64,000 nt of DNA, from contig JAHFUS010000002.1 of NCBI GenBank assembly GCA_023264975.1, positions 1 through 64,000 on the forward strand. Reading direction: 5' to 3'. Below the pieces are notes generated by a model. That model ran no database searches. It was not told where the DNA came from and saw only the letters and a list, made by a program, of their open reading frames with translations. This DNA is from Actinomycetes bacterium (GTDB lineage: Bacteria; Actinomycetota; Acidimicrobiia; Acidimicrobiales; GCA-2861595). Shown here in pieces: positions 37,435 through 46,232 of the stretch (within the stretch, counting starts at the first letter, position 1; each line of letters begins with the position of its first letter). The position numbers and the translations under genes are program-made.

Positions 37435-38709
37435 ATGGAGACTCCCCCGATGGGCCCGATGTGGCTCGACACGGCTGACGGCCCTCTCGAGACGCTCGAG
37501 CCGCTGCCTCTCGGCGCAACCTTTCCGCCCTACGAGAACGACACCCCGCCCCTCGGCATTCCTTCCGCCGATCCCGGCCCCGGCTACCCGCCCTTCGAAC
37601 GCCGCACCCTCACCATGCCGGCAGCGGCGCCAGGGCACACCGGCGGCGGTACCGCCACTCCGGTCAAGGTGAGCCTGACCGCCATGCTCATCGTCGCTCT
37701 CCTGGGCGGCGCCGTCGGGTCGCTGGTAACTCGCGCCCTCGACGACGAGACGTCACCCGGGTTGCAGGCGGCGTCCGGCGGCCGTTCCGTCGTGCTCGGC
37801 GGCGACAAGCTGAACGTGGCCGGCGTGGTGGCCAAGGTGGAGCCAGCCGTCGTGTCGATCCAGATCAGCTACGGGGGGCGCGGTGGCGCAGGCGCCGGCA
37901 CGGGCGTGATCCTCAGCTCGACCGGCGAGATTCTCACCAACGCCCATGTCGTCGAGGGCGCCGCCACCATCCGCGTGACGCTGGCCGGCGAGTCCCAGGC
38001 CCGCTCCGCCGAGCTGGTCGGTGCCGACGCCGGCAACGACCTGGCCCTCATCACGATCCCCGGCGCCAGGGACCTCCCCGTCGCCGAGCTCGGCAGGTCG
38101 TCCGACGTGGCCGTGGGCGACGACGTGGTGGCCATCGGCAACGCCCTTGCCCTGCGGGGCGGCCCCACCGTGACCCGGGGCATCGTGTCCGCCCTCGACC
38201 GGTCGCTCGACGCCGACGGCGGCACCATCAGCGGCCTCATCCAGACCGACGCTTCCATCAGCTCCGGGAACTCCGGCGGTCCGCTCGTGAACGCAGCCGG
38301 CCAGGTCATCGGGATCAACACGGCCGTGGCGTCCGCCAGCCGGGGCGGGGCGACCGGCGATATCGGTTTTGCCATCGCCATCGACCAGGCCCAGCCCGTC
38401 CTCGACCGCCTGCGTACCGGAACGGCGGCCGCCAGCAAGGGCTACCTCGGCGTCAGCACCGCTGACCCGGAGGACGGGAGCCGCGGCGCCACCGTCATGA
38501 GCGTGGCCGCCGGGTCGGCGGCAGCGGCCGCCGGCATCCAGGCCGACGACCTGATCACCCACGTCGGCGGAAAGGCCATCGACGGCGCCGCCGCCCTGGC
38601 GTCGGCCGTGCGCGCCCGCCGGCCCGGTGAGCAGGTCGAGCTCACCGTGATCCGCAACGGCGCCGAGCGCACGGTCAAGGCGACCCTCGCGCCCCAGCCC
38701 GGCGGCTGA
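37435..38709 (+). CDS. HtrA/DegP-like membrane-anchored serine protease with PDZ domain
   Basis: TNAHVVEG (His), GNDLALI (Asp), SSGNSGGPLVN (Ser), PDZ domain, N-terminal TM. Confidence 0.95.
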   Translation: METPPMGPMWLDTADGPLETLEPLPLGATFPPYENDTPPLGIPSADPGPGYPPFERRTLTMPAAAPGHTGGGTATPVKVSLTAMLIVALLGGAVGSLVTRALDDETSPGLQAASGGRSVVLGGDKLNVAGVVAKVEPAVVSIQISYGGRGGAGAGTGVILSSTGEILTNAHVVEGAATIRVTLAGESQARSAELVGADAGNDLALITIPGARDLPVAELGRSSDVAVGDDVVAIGNALALRGGPTVTRGIVSALDRSLDADGGTISGLIQTDASISSGNSGGPLVNAAGQVIGINTAVASASRGGATGDIGFAIAIDQAQPVLDRLRTGTAAASKGYLGVSTADPEDGSRGATVMSVAAGSAAAAAGIQADDLITHVGGKAIDGAAALASAVRARRPGEQVELTVIRNGAERTVKATLAPQPGG

Positions 38710-38890
38710 CCCGAGGCGCAGCCTGGTACAGCTGGTGCAGGGAACCCGCAGCCTCGGCACAGAGAAGCTGAAGGCTGACGGCCCAAGCTCTCCCATGAAG
38801 CCCACCACCCCGGGCCCGCCCGAATCGGGCCACCATGGACCGGTCGACGTCCGACCGCCGGTCGCCATCTTCCACGAGGAGCACTCGACG

Positions 38891-39904
38891 ATGAACCCCA
38901 CCAGAACGCCCGGCGAGACCCTCGAGCAGGCCCTGTTCGAGGTCAAGCGTGTCGTCGTGGGCCAGGACCGCATGATCGAGCGGCTGTTCGTGTGCCTGCT
39001 GGCACGGGGGCACGTCCTGCTCGAGGGTGCGCCCGGCCTGGCCAAGACGCTGGCGGCGGAGACGGTTGCGTGCGTGATCGGCGGCGACTTCGCCCGCCTC
39101 CAGTTCACCCCGGACCTCGTGCCCGCCGACCTGGTCGGCACCAGGATCTACCGTCCATCCCAGGAGGCGTTCGACGTCGAGCTCGGCCCCGTTTTCGCCA
39201 ACGTCGTCCTGGCCGACGAGATCAACCGGGCACCGGCCAAGGTGCAGTCCGCCCTCCTCGAGGTGATGGCCGAGCGCCAGGTCTCGATCGGCGGCACCAC
39301 CTACGAGGTGCCCGAGCCGTTCCTGGTCATGGCGACCCAGAACCCCATCGAGTCCGAGGGTGTGTACCCCCTGCCCGAGGCCCAGCGGGACCGCTTCCTC
39401 ATGAAGGTGCTCGTCGACTACCCGACGGCACGGGAGGAAGGCGAGATCGTGCGGCGCATGAGCGTCAACCCGCCCTCGCCGAAGCCGGTGCTCGACGCCG
39501 AGGAGCTCATCTCGCTCCAGCAGACGGCCGACCGGGTCTTCGTCCACGACGCCGTGGTCGACTACGCCGTGCGGCTGGTCATCGCCACCCGCGAGCCCGC
39601 CAAACACTACCTGGCTGACCTGGCGCCCCAGATCGCCCACGGCGCCAGCCCCCGTGCCACCCTCGGCCTGGTGGCCGCCGGCCGTGCGCTCGCCCTGCTG
39701 CGGGGCCGGGACTACGTGCTGCCCCAGGACATCTACGACGTGGCCCGCGACGTGTTCCGCCACCGCGTGCTCCTCTCGTACGAGGCCATGGCCGACGGCG
39801 TGACGCCCGAGGCGGTCGCCGAGCGGGTCGTGCGCACCATCGTCGCCCCCCGCATCACCCCCGGCCAGGACGGCGTGGGCCTCTCCGCCGGCGTCGCTTC
39901 ATGA
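38891..39904 (+). CDS. MoxR-family AAA+ ATPase
   Basis: LLEGAPGLAKTLAAET; LADEINRAPAKVQSALLEVMAERQV; ATQNPIESEGVYPLPEAQ. Confidence 0.95.
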   Translation: MNPTRTPGETLEQALFEVKRVVVGQDRMIERLFVCLLARGHVLLEGAPGLAKTLAAETVACVIGGDFARLQFTPDLVPADLVGTRIYRPSQEAFDVELGPVFANVVLADEINRAPAKVQSALLEVMAERQVSIGGTTYEVPEPFLVMATQNPIESEGVYPLPEAQRDRFLMKVLVDYPTAREEGEIVRRMSVNPPSPKPVLDAEELISLQQTADRVFVHDAVVDYAVRLVIATREPAKHYLADLAPQIAHGASPRATLGLVAAGRALALLRGRDYVLPQDIYDVARDVFRHRVLLSYEAMADGVTPEAVAERVVRTIVAPRITPGQDGVGLSAGVAS

Positions 39905-39992
39905 CCCGCCCCCGCCCCCTGGGGGCCGTTCTGGTCGGCGAACCGGTGCGAACCGCACAGCGTTCTGCCGATCAGGACCCGATGGTGCACCA

Positions 39993-40913
39993 GTGACAAG
40001 CCCACCGCCGGCGCCCGCCCCGCCCCGCCGGGTGGACGTCCCGGCCGGTGAGAGTCGGCTCCGCCAGCTCGAGTTGGCGGTTACCCGCAAGCTCGACGGC
40101 CTGCTCCACGGCGACCACCAGGGCCTGGTGCTCGGTGGTGGCACCGATCTGGCGGACGGCCGGCTCTACGAGCCGGGCGACGACGTCCGCCGCATGGACT
40201 GGAGCCTCACCGCCCGTTCGGGCTCACCCCACGTGCGCACCACGGTGGCCGACCGTGAGCTCGAGATGTGGCTGGTGGTCGACAACTCGGCCAGCCTCGA
40301 CTTCGGCACCGCCGACTGCGAGAAGCGCGATCACGTGCTGGCCGCGGCCGCGTCCTTCGGCTTCCTCACCGCCCGGGACGGCAACCGCATCGGCGCCCTG
40401 CTGTGGGGGCCGAACGGCTCCACCGTCGTCCCGCCCCTCTCCGGGCGGGGGCCGCTGCTCGCCATCCTGTCCAGGCTGGAGAAGCGGGAGCGGGCGCCCG
40501 AGGGCGCCTTCGCCCTGGCCGACGCCTTGAAGCGGGCCCGCCTCACGGCCCGCCGCCGCAGCCTGATCGTGGTGATCACCGACCTGATGGACACCGGCCC
40601 CTGGGACAAGGAGCTGCGGGCGCTGGCCCACCGCCACGACGTGGTGGTGGTCGAGATCCGCGACCCCCGCGAGACCGAGTTGCCATCCGTGGGCCTGCTC
40701 ACCCTGGTTGACCCCGAGACGGGCCGCAAGCTCGAGGTGCAGACCGCCAACGCCAAGGTGCGGGCCCGCTTCGCCGACGCCGCCGCCGCCCAGGTGGCGG
40801 CCAAGGACCGGGCCGTCAAGGCGGCCGGCGCCGCGCACCTCGTGCTCTCCACCGACCGTGACTGGATGCTCGACGTGGTCCGATTCGTGGCCAGAAGGCG
40901 CCGCCGCCGATGA
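39993..40913 (+). CDS. DUF58 domain protein
   Basis: GRLYEPGDDVRRMDWSLTARSGSPHVRTTVADRELEMWLVVDNSASLDFG. Confidence 0.93.
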   Translation: MTSPPPAPAPPRRVDVPAGESRLRQLELAVTRKLDGLLHGDHQGLVLGGGTDLADGRLYEPGDDVRRMDWSLTARSGSPHVRTTVADRELEMWLVVDNSASLDFGTADCEKRDHVLAAAASFGFLTARDGNRIGALLWGPNGSTVVPPLSGRGPLLAILSRLEKRERAPEGAFALADALKRARLTARRRSLIVVITDLMDTGPWDKELRALAHRHDVVVVEIRDPRETELPSVGLLTLVDPETGRKLEVQTANAKVRARFADAAAAQVAAKDRAVKAAGAAHLVLSTDRDWMLDVVRFVARRRRRR

Positions 40914-41860
40914 CCTTCCTCGCCGCCGGGCGACTCTGGCTCCTGCTCCTCGTGGTGGGGCTGGCCGCCGCCTACGTCCTCCTCCAGGGCCGCCGCAAGG
41001 ACTACGCGGTGCGTTTCACCAACCTCGACCTGCTGGCCTCGGTGGCGCCCAGTCGGCCCGGCTGGCGTCGCCACGTGCCCGCCGCCGCCATGGCCGTCGC
41101 CCTGGCCGGGCTGGTGGTCGGCCTGGCTCGTCCCGCCCGTGACGAGCGGGTGCCCAAGGAGGCCGCCACGGTCATGCTGGTCGTCGACGTGTCGGCGTCC
41201 ATGCAGGCGACCGACGTCGCCCCCACCCGCCTCCAGGCAGCCCGCGAGGCGGCCTTGTCCTTCGTCGGCGACCTGCCCGACCGCCTCCGCCTGGGCCTCG
41301 TGTCGTTCGATCGCACCACCCGGGTGATCGCCCCGCCCACCACCGACCACGCCATCGTCGAGGCCGGCATCCAGAACCTGACCACCGGTCCGGGCACCGC
41401 TGCCGGCGACGCCATCTTCGTGGCCCTCGACGCCATCACCACGGCCGGCGGTGCCGGCACCACCGATGGCCAGCAGACGGCGGCCATCGTGTTGCTGTCC
41501 GACGGTGTCACCACTGTGGGCACTCCGGTCGACCAGGCGGCCCAGGCCGCTGTCGAGCAGGGCGTGCCCGTCACCACCATCGCCTTCGGCACCGAGAACG
41601 GCACCGTCAGCATCGGCGGCAACCTGATCCCGGTCCCGGCCGACTCGGCCGCCATGTCCGACCTGGCTGACACCACCGGCGGCGCCTTCTTCGAGGCGGC
41701 GTCCGGCAAGGAGTTGAAGGGTGTCTACGAGAAGATCGGAAGCCGGGTCGGCTACACCACGGAGCAGAAGGAGATCGGCATGGTGTTCGTCGGCATCAGC
41801 GTCGTCCTCCTCCTCGTCGCCATGGGCGCCGCCCTCGTGTGGACGGGGAGGCTGCTGTAG
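40910..41860 (+). CDS. VWA-domain BatA-like membrane protein
   Basis: LVVDVSASMQATDVAPTRL MIDAS motif; TM segments at both ends. Confidence 0.92.
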   Translation: MTFLAAGRLWLLLLVVGLAAAYVLLQGRRKDYAVRFTNLDLLASVAPSRPGWRRHVPAAAMAVALAGLVVGLARPARDERVPKEAATVMLVVDVSASMQATDVAPTRLQAAREAALSFVGDLPDRLRLGLVSFDRTTRVIAPPTTDHAIVEAGIQNLTTGPGTAAGDAIFVALDAITTAGGAGTTDGQQTAAIVLLSDGVTTVGTPVDQAAQAAVEQGVPVTTIAFGTENGTVSIGGNLIPVPADSAAMSDLADTTGGAFFEAASGKELKGVYEKIGSRVGYTTEQKEIGMVFVGISVVLLLVAMGAALVWTGRLL

Positions 41861-41904
41861 GGAGCGGTCGCCGGGCTCTGCGTTTCACGACGCGCCGGGT
41901 ATCA

Positions 41905-41916
41905 TTGAATGCTCAA
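41905..41916. promoter_or_regulatory. Candidate MarR-type operator TTGA-ATGC-TCAA
   Basis: Perfect 4+4 inverted repeat directly after a TATCAT -10-like hexamer, 22 nt upstream of the marR ATG. Confidence 0.45.
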
Positions 41917-41937
41917 CTATCGCGGTACCCTTCGGTG

Positions 41938-42441
41938 ATGGACCAGGTGCGGTGGCTCAGCGACGAGGAGCAGAAGACGTGGCGGGCGTTCCTGGGCGCC
42001 ACCCGGCTGATCTTCGACGAGCTGGACCGCGAGCTGCAGCGCGAGGCCGGCATGCCCCACGGCTACTACGTGGTGCTGGTGGCCCTGTCGGAGGCCCCGG
42101 GCCGCCGGCTGCGGATGACGGACCTGGCCGCCGCCACCGCATCGTCGTGCAGCCGTCTGTCCCACGCGGTTGCCCGTCTGGAGGAGGCGGGCTGGGTGGA
42201 GCGCCAACCGTGCCCGAGCGACCGGCGCAGCCACCACGCGGCGCTCACTGCTGCCGGTCTGGAGGTGCTGGCGGCGGCGGCGCCCGGGCACGTCGAGGGG
42301 GTTCGCCGGCACCTGTTCGACCGGCTCACGCCCGCCCAGCTGGGCCAGCTCCGGGACGTCTGCGAAGCGGTGCTCAGGGAGGAGACGGGCGAGAAGCCCT
42401 TCCCTGCCGGTCGTGGCGCGGCCCATAGAGTTGACGGGTGA
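41938..42441 (+). CDS. MarR-family transcriptional regulator
   Basis: Winged helix LRMTDLAAATASSCSRLSHAVARLEEAGWVERQPCPSDRRSHHAALTAAG. Confidence 0.93.
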   Translation: MDQVRWLSDEEQKTWRAFLGATRLIFDELDRELQREAGMPHGYYVVLVALSEAPGRRLRMTDLAAATASSCSRLSHAVARLEEAGWVERQPCPSDRRSHHAALTAAGLEVLAAAAPGHVEGVRRHLFDRLTPAQLGQLRDVCEAVLREETGEKPFPAGRGAAHRVDG

Positions 42442-44141
42442 GCGAGGGTGGCGAACAAGAGCCGGCGCAGCCGGGGGGCGACGACGAAGCCGTCGCGCCC
42501 ACACTCCAGGCGCTGCTGGACGAGCCCGACCGGTCCTTCGATGACGGGGCACGGAACCCCGCCCTCGAGCTCCACGACCCCGTCACCCTGCTCCGTAGCC
42601 TGGAACGCAGCGGCCGCTTCCACCGCGACCGCCGCCTCGGCCGGGTGTACCACCCCGGCGCCCTGTCGCTGCGGGAGAACGTGCCCAGCGACAGCCTGCA
42701 CGTGTCGATCGACGGGAACCGGGTGTCGGCCCACGTCGACCGGGTCTCGCCGCTCGGGCTGAGCAACGAGCGGGCGCCTCGGTACTCGCTCGGTCGCATC
42801 GCCCTCCACAACGCCTCCGGCATCGCCTCCGATGTGGGGCGGGTGCTACGCGGCCGCCAGGGCGATCACCGCTGCGAGTTGGACTGCGAGTGGATGCCGG
42901 TGCCTGAGGGCGCGGCGCCGCCCGACCGCCACCAGCCGCTGCTGGAACCTGACCGCAGCCCGTGGGGCGTGCACCTCGAGGCCCGGGTGACCGGAACGCT
43001 CGACGAGCAGCGCCTGCGTCAGGCCCTGGCATCGGCGGCACCGGGCGACGACCGCCTCACGGTGGTCGACTGCCCGGGCGACGTCGCCCTGGAGCAGGCG
43101 CGGGAGGATCTGCAGGCCGTGGCCGTGCCGCTGGCCGACACGCCGCCGCTGCGTGCCGTCCTGGCCCGCCATGCCAGTGGCGACGTGCTCATGCTGAACG
43201 TGAACCACGCCACTGCCGACGGGCCGGGCGTGCTGATGGTGCTGCGCACCGTCGCCCGCACCTATGCGGCCCATCCGGTGCGATTCCCGCCGGTCGACTT
43301 CCTCGCCTCGCGCGAGGTGCCGGTGCGCCCGGTGGCGCCCGACCGCCACCGCCTGGCCCGGCGCTACCAGCTCGGTCTCGAGAAGGTCCGGGACGCGCTG
43401 GCCCGCCCCACCCGGCTCATGCCCGACCACCCCGGACAGGAACCCGGCCACGGCTTCCACCTGATCACGGTCGGGGCCAACGACGCGGCGAGCCTTGCCC
43501 GGGTACCGAGTCCCGACGTCGACAACGACGTCCTCGTGGCCGCGCTCCACCTGGCGGTGTCCGTGTGGAACGCCGAGCACGGCCGCCCGGACGGCCGTAT
43601 CGCGGCGCTCGTGCCCGTCGACCTCCGGGGCGACCCGTGGCGCGAAGGCGTGGTCGGCAACTTCTCGGTGACCGCCCGCGTGTCCACCACCCCCGCCGAC
43701 CGGGCCAGCCCCGCCATCGCACTGCGGGCCGTCGCCGCCCAGACGGCGCGCAACATCCGCAGCCGCACAGGAACGGCCCTGATGGACGCTCTCGACCGCA
43801 ACGGGCTCCTCGCCCTGTGGGCCCGTCAGTCGGTGGTCGTGCTCCAGCCGCTCACCGCCAACCAGCTGCTCGACAGCGCCGTGCTGTCGTTCCTCGGCCG
43901 TCTCGACGCGCCGTCGTTCGGCGGCGCGGCGGGCGAGGTCACCGAGTTGTGGATCTCAACGCCCGCCCGCATGCCGTTCGGGCTCTCGGTCGGCGCCGCC
44001 ATCGTGGCCGACCGCCTGCACCTCACGTTGCGATACCCGCACCAGCTGTTCGCACCCGAGGCGGCCCGCCGGTTCGCGCAGTGCTACCTGGCCCAGATCC
44101 GCCTCGTCGCCACCGCCACGGCGACGGCCGCAACCGACTGA
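42438..44141 (+). CDS. Condensation/acyltransferase-superfamily-like protein (HxxxDG)
   Basis: LNVNHATADGPGVLMVLRTVARTY; VPVDLRGDPWREGVVGNFSVTARV; GTGA overlap with marR. Confidence 0.7.
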   Translation: MSEGGEQEPAQPGGDDEAVAPTLQALLDEPDRSFDDGARNPALELHDPVTLLRSLERSGRFHRDRRLGRVYHPGALSLRENVPSDSLHVSIDGNRVSAHVDRVSPLGLSNERAPRYSLGRIALHNASGIASDVGRVLRGRQGDHRCELDCEWMPVPEGAAPPDRHQPLLEPDRSPWGVHLEARVTGTLDEQRLRQALASAAPGDDRLTVVDCPGDVALEQAREDLQAVAVPLADTPPLRAVLARHASGDVLMLNVNHATADGPGVLMVLRTVARTYAAHPVRFPPVDFLASREVPVRPVAPDRHRLARRYQLGLEKVRDALARPTRLMPDHPGQEPGHGFHLITVGANDAASLARVPSPDVDNDVLVAALHLAVSVWNAEHGRPDGRIAALVPVDLRGDPWREGVVGNFSVTARVSTTPADRASPAIALRAVAAQTARNIRSRTGTALMDALDRNGLLALWARQSVVVLQPLTANQLLDSAVLSFLGRLDAPSFGGAAGEVTELWISTPARMPFGLSVGAAIVADRLHLTLRYPHQLFAPEAARRFAQCYLAQIRLVATATATAATD

Positions 44142-44185
44142 CGCAACCGAGTGACGGAGGCCGGGCGCACTCACCGCATGACGAA

Positions 44186-44211
44186 GGAGACCGGGCCGTA
44201 GCCCGGTCTCC
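44186..44211. terminator. Perfect 11-bp GC-rich hairpin after the acyltransferase gene
   Basis: GGAGACCGGGC-CGTA-GCCCGGTCTCC. Confidence 0.7.
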
Positions 44212-44428
44212 TCGGAAGCGCCCCCGTCCTCGGCGCAAGGAAGGCCGGGCCGCCGTCCCGACCTCCTCGCACTCCCTGCCCCCCGAATTCCCTGTCCCCC
44301 CGCCGTCCCTGCCCCCCTTGCTGCTGCTTCGAAGGGTAAACGGCGACGCCCGTCCTGGCCATCGGGCAAATGACCACTTTCCCGGTTGGAGGGAGTACGA
44401 TGGTGTTGTCCCGCCCCCCGGGAAGCAT

Positions 44429-44458
44429 GGAGCCCCCGGCCGTTGTGCCGGGGGCTCC
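44429..44458. terminator. Perfect 12-bp GC-rich hairpin upstream of nfeD (terminator/attenuator-like)
   Basis: GGAGCCCCCGGC-CGTTGT-GCCGGGGGCTCC; ends 40 nt before the nfeD ATG. Confidence 0.65.
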
Positions 44459-44498
44459 GTCGCGTCTCGGACCTCACCGGCGGCGTACCCTTGGGCGT

Positions 44499-45101
44499 AT
44501 GGGTTGGTTGCCTGAGGCGCCGGCGGTGGTGCTTGTGGCGCTCACCCTTTCGGCCGCGCTGTTCCTGATCGAGGTCGCCCTTCCCACCCTGGGGGTGGCG
44601 GGGTTCACGTCGCTTGCCCTGGCCGTGGTCGGGTTCAACGCGGCGGGGGACCAGGACCATCCGTGGTGGCCGCTGTTGCTGGTGATCGCAGCCGTGTGCC
44701 TTTGGACCATCCTGCTGGTGGGGCAGTGGGCGGCGCCCGCTTCTCAGCTGGTGGCGGCCGGCCTGTTCGCGGCCGGGAGTGTCGGGTACGGCCTGCTGGC
44801 GCGTGACCCGGCCACGGTGGCGCTCGGCGTGGCCACGTCAGCCGCTCTGCCATTCTGCTTCGGCCCGCTGCTGCGGGCCGCCAGCCGCCTGCGCCAGTTG
44901 CCGCCGCAGCTCGGCATGGAGGCGATGGTCGGCCGGCGGGGAACGGTGGTGCAGTGGGCCGACGGTGCTGGCACTGTGCGCCTCGACGGGTCGCTGTGGA
45001 ACGCCCGCAGTCGCCTCCCACTGGCGCCGGGGACGGCGGTGGTGGTGGAGGGGTTCACCGCCATGACGGTCCACGTCGCGCTGGGCGCCCCCGTCCCGTA
45101 G
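44499..45101 (+). CDS. NfeD-like membrane protein
   Basis: TM helices and C-terminal OB-like GMEAMVGRRGTVVQWADGAGTVRLDGSLWNARS; followed by slipin. Confidence 0.85.
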   Translation: MGWLPEAPAVVLVALTLSAALFLIEVALPTLGVAGFTSLALAVVGFNAAGDQDHPWWPLLLVIAAVCLWTILLVGQWAAPASQLVAAGLFAAGSVGYGLLARDPATVALGVATSAALPFCFGPLLRAASRLRQLPPQLGMEAMVGRRGTVVQWADGAGTVRLDGSLWNARSRLPLAPGTAVVVEGFTAMTVHVALGAPVP

Positions 45102-45128
45102 GGTCTGCATCCGGACAAGGGGGTCACC

Positions 45129-45908
45129 ATGGAAGGCGCTCTCGGCGCGCTGTTCGTCGTTGTGGTCCTCGCACTGATCCTCCTGGCGTCGTCGGTGAAG
45201 ATCGTGCAGGAGTACGAGCGCGGCGTGATCTTCCGCCTCGGCCGCTGTGTCGGCGCCAAGGGACCGGGGATCTTCTTCGTCATCCCGGTCATCGACAAGA
45301 TCATCAAGACCAACCTTCAGATCGCGGCGGTGCCGGTGGCATCCCAGCAGGTGATAACCAAGGACAATGTCACGGCCACGGTGGATGCGGTGGCCTACTT
45401 CCAGGTGGTCGACCCGGCCGCCTCGGTGGTGAAGATCCGCGACTGGTACTCGTCGTCCCAGCTGGTGGCCCAGACCACCCTGCGTTCCACCGTCGGCCGC
45501 CACGAGCTCGACCAGCTGCTCAGCGAGCGGGACCGCATCGACGCCGAGCTGCAGACCGCCCTCGACGCCCAGACCGAGTCCTGGGGCGTGAAGGTGCACC
45601 GCGTCGAAATCCGCGACGTGAACTTGCCCGAGCAGATGCAGCGGGCCATGGCCCGCCAGGCCGAGGCCGAGCGGGAGCGGCGGGCCAAGATCATCGCCGC
45701 CGAAGGCGAGCTGCAGGCGGCCGAGAAGCTGGGTGCGGCGGCCCAGATCATCGCCGCCTCGCCCGGCGCCCTCCAGCTCCGCCAGCTGCAGACCATGGCC
45801 GAGATCTCCGCCGAGAACAGCTCCACCATCATCTTCCCCATCCCCATCGAGATGCTCGAAGCTTTCCAGGCCGTCAGCAAGCTCGGTATCCCGAACACGC
45901 CGCGCTGA
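45129..45908 (+). CDS. Slipin/stomatin SPFH-domain protein
   Basis: IVQEYERGVIFRLGRCVGAKGPGIFFVIPVIDKI...EQMQRAMARQAEAERERRAKIIAAEGE. Confidence 0.95.
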   Translation: MEGALGALFVVVVLALILLASSVKIVQEYERGVIFRLGRCVGAKGPGIFFVIPVIDKIIKTNLQIAAVPVASQQVITKDNVTATVDAVAYFQVVDPAASVVKIRDWYSSSQLVAQTTLRSTVGRHELDQLLSERDRIDAELQTALDAQTESWGVKVHRVEIRDVNLPEQMQRAMARQAEAERERRAKIIAAEGELQAAEKLGAAAQIIAASPGALQLRQLQTMAEISAENSSTIIFPIPIEMLEAFQAVSKLGIPNTPR

Positions 45909-45930
45909 GTCGCCTGCGGCTCGAGTTCGA

Positions 45931-46230
45931 CTACCTCCGGAAGGGGCGCTTGACCGTCCTGCCGACGGTGCCGGCAGCGCCGCCGGCGGTGTTCCTGGCC
46001 ATGGCGGCAGCTTTCTCGGCCAGCTTCTTGGTGCGTTCGAGGGCGGCAGCCGCCCATGCGTACTCGGTGCCGAGGACGGCGAAGCCGAGGACGACCACCA
46101 AGATTCCGGGCCCGGGGAGCACGAACATGGCGAGGCCGGTCAGCACGAGCACGCCGCCCACGACCGAGATGGCCACCCGCTTGGAGCTGCGGACCAGGAA
46201 GGTGAGGACCTCCTTGGGCTTGGGGGCCAC
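45931..46230 (-). CDS. PGPGW-type small transmembrane protein
   Basis: GLAMFVLPGPGILVVVLGFAVLGTEYAWA. Confidence 0.8.
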   Translation of the reverse strand: MAPKPKEVLTFLVRSSKRVAISVVGGVLVLTGLAMFVLPGPGILVVVLGFAVLGTEYAWAAAALERTKKLAEKAAAMARNTAGGAAGTVGRTVKRPFRR

Positions 46231-46232
46231 GG

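Noticed and set aside
44171-44428. 85-aa minus-strand ORF between the two hairpins
   Set aside because: Third-position bases are frequently A/T (ctt, gta, cct, cca, aaa, att, gtt, caa, gga) unlike genuine genes here, and the product has no domain; treated as noncoding
44334-44440. c-di-GMP (GEMM) riboswitch
   Set aside because: GGGCAAA-like boxes are present but the tetraloop-receptor and GGGACGCAAAGCC core are absent
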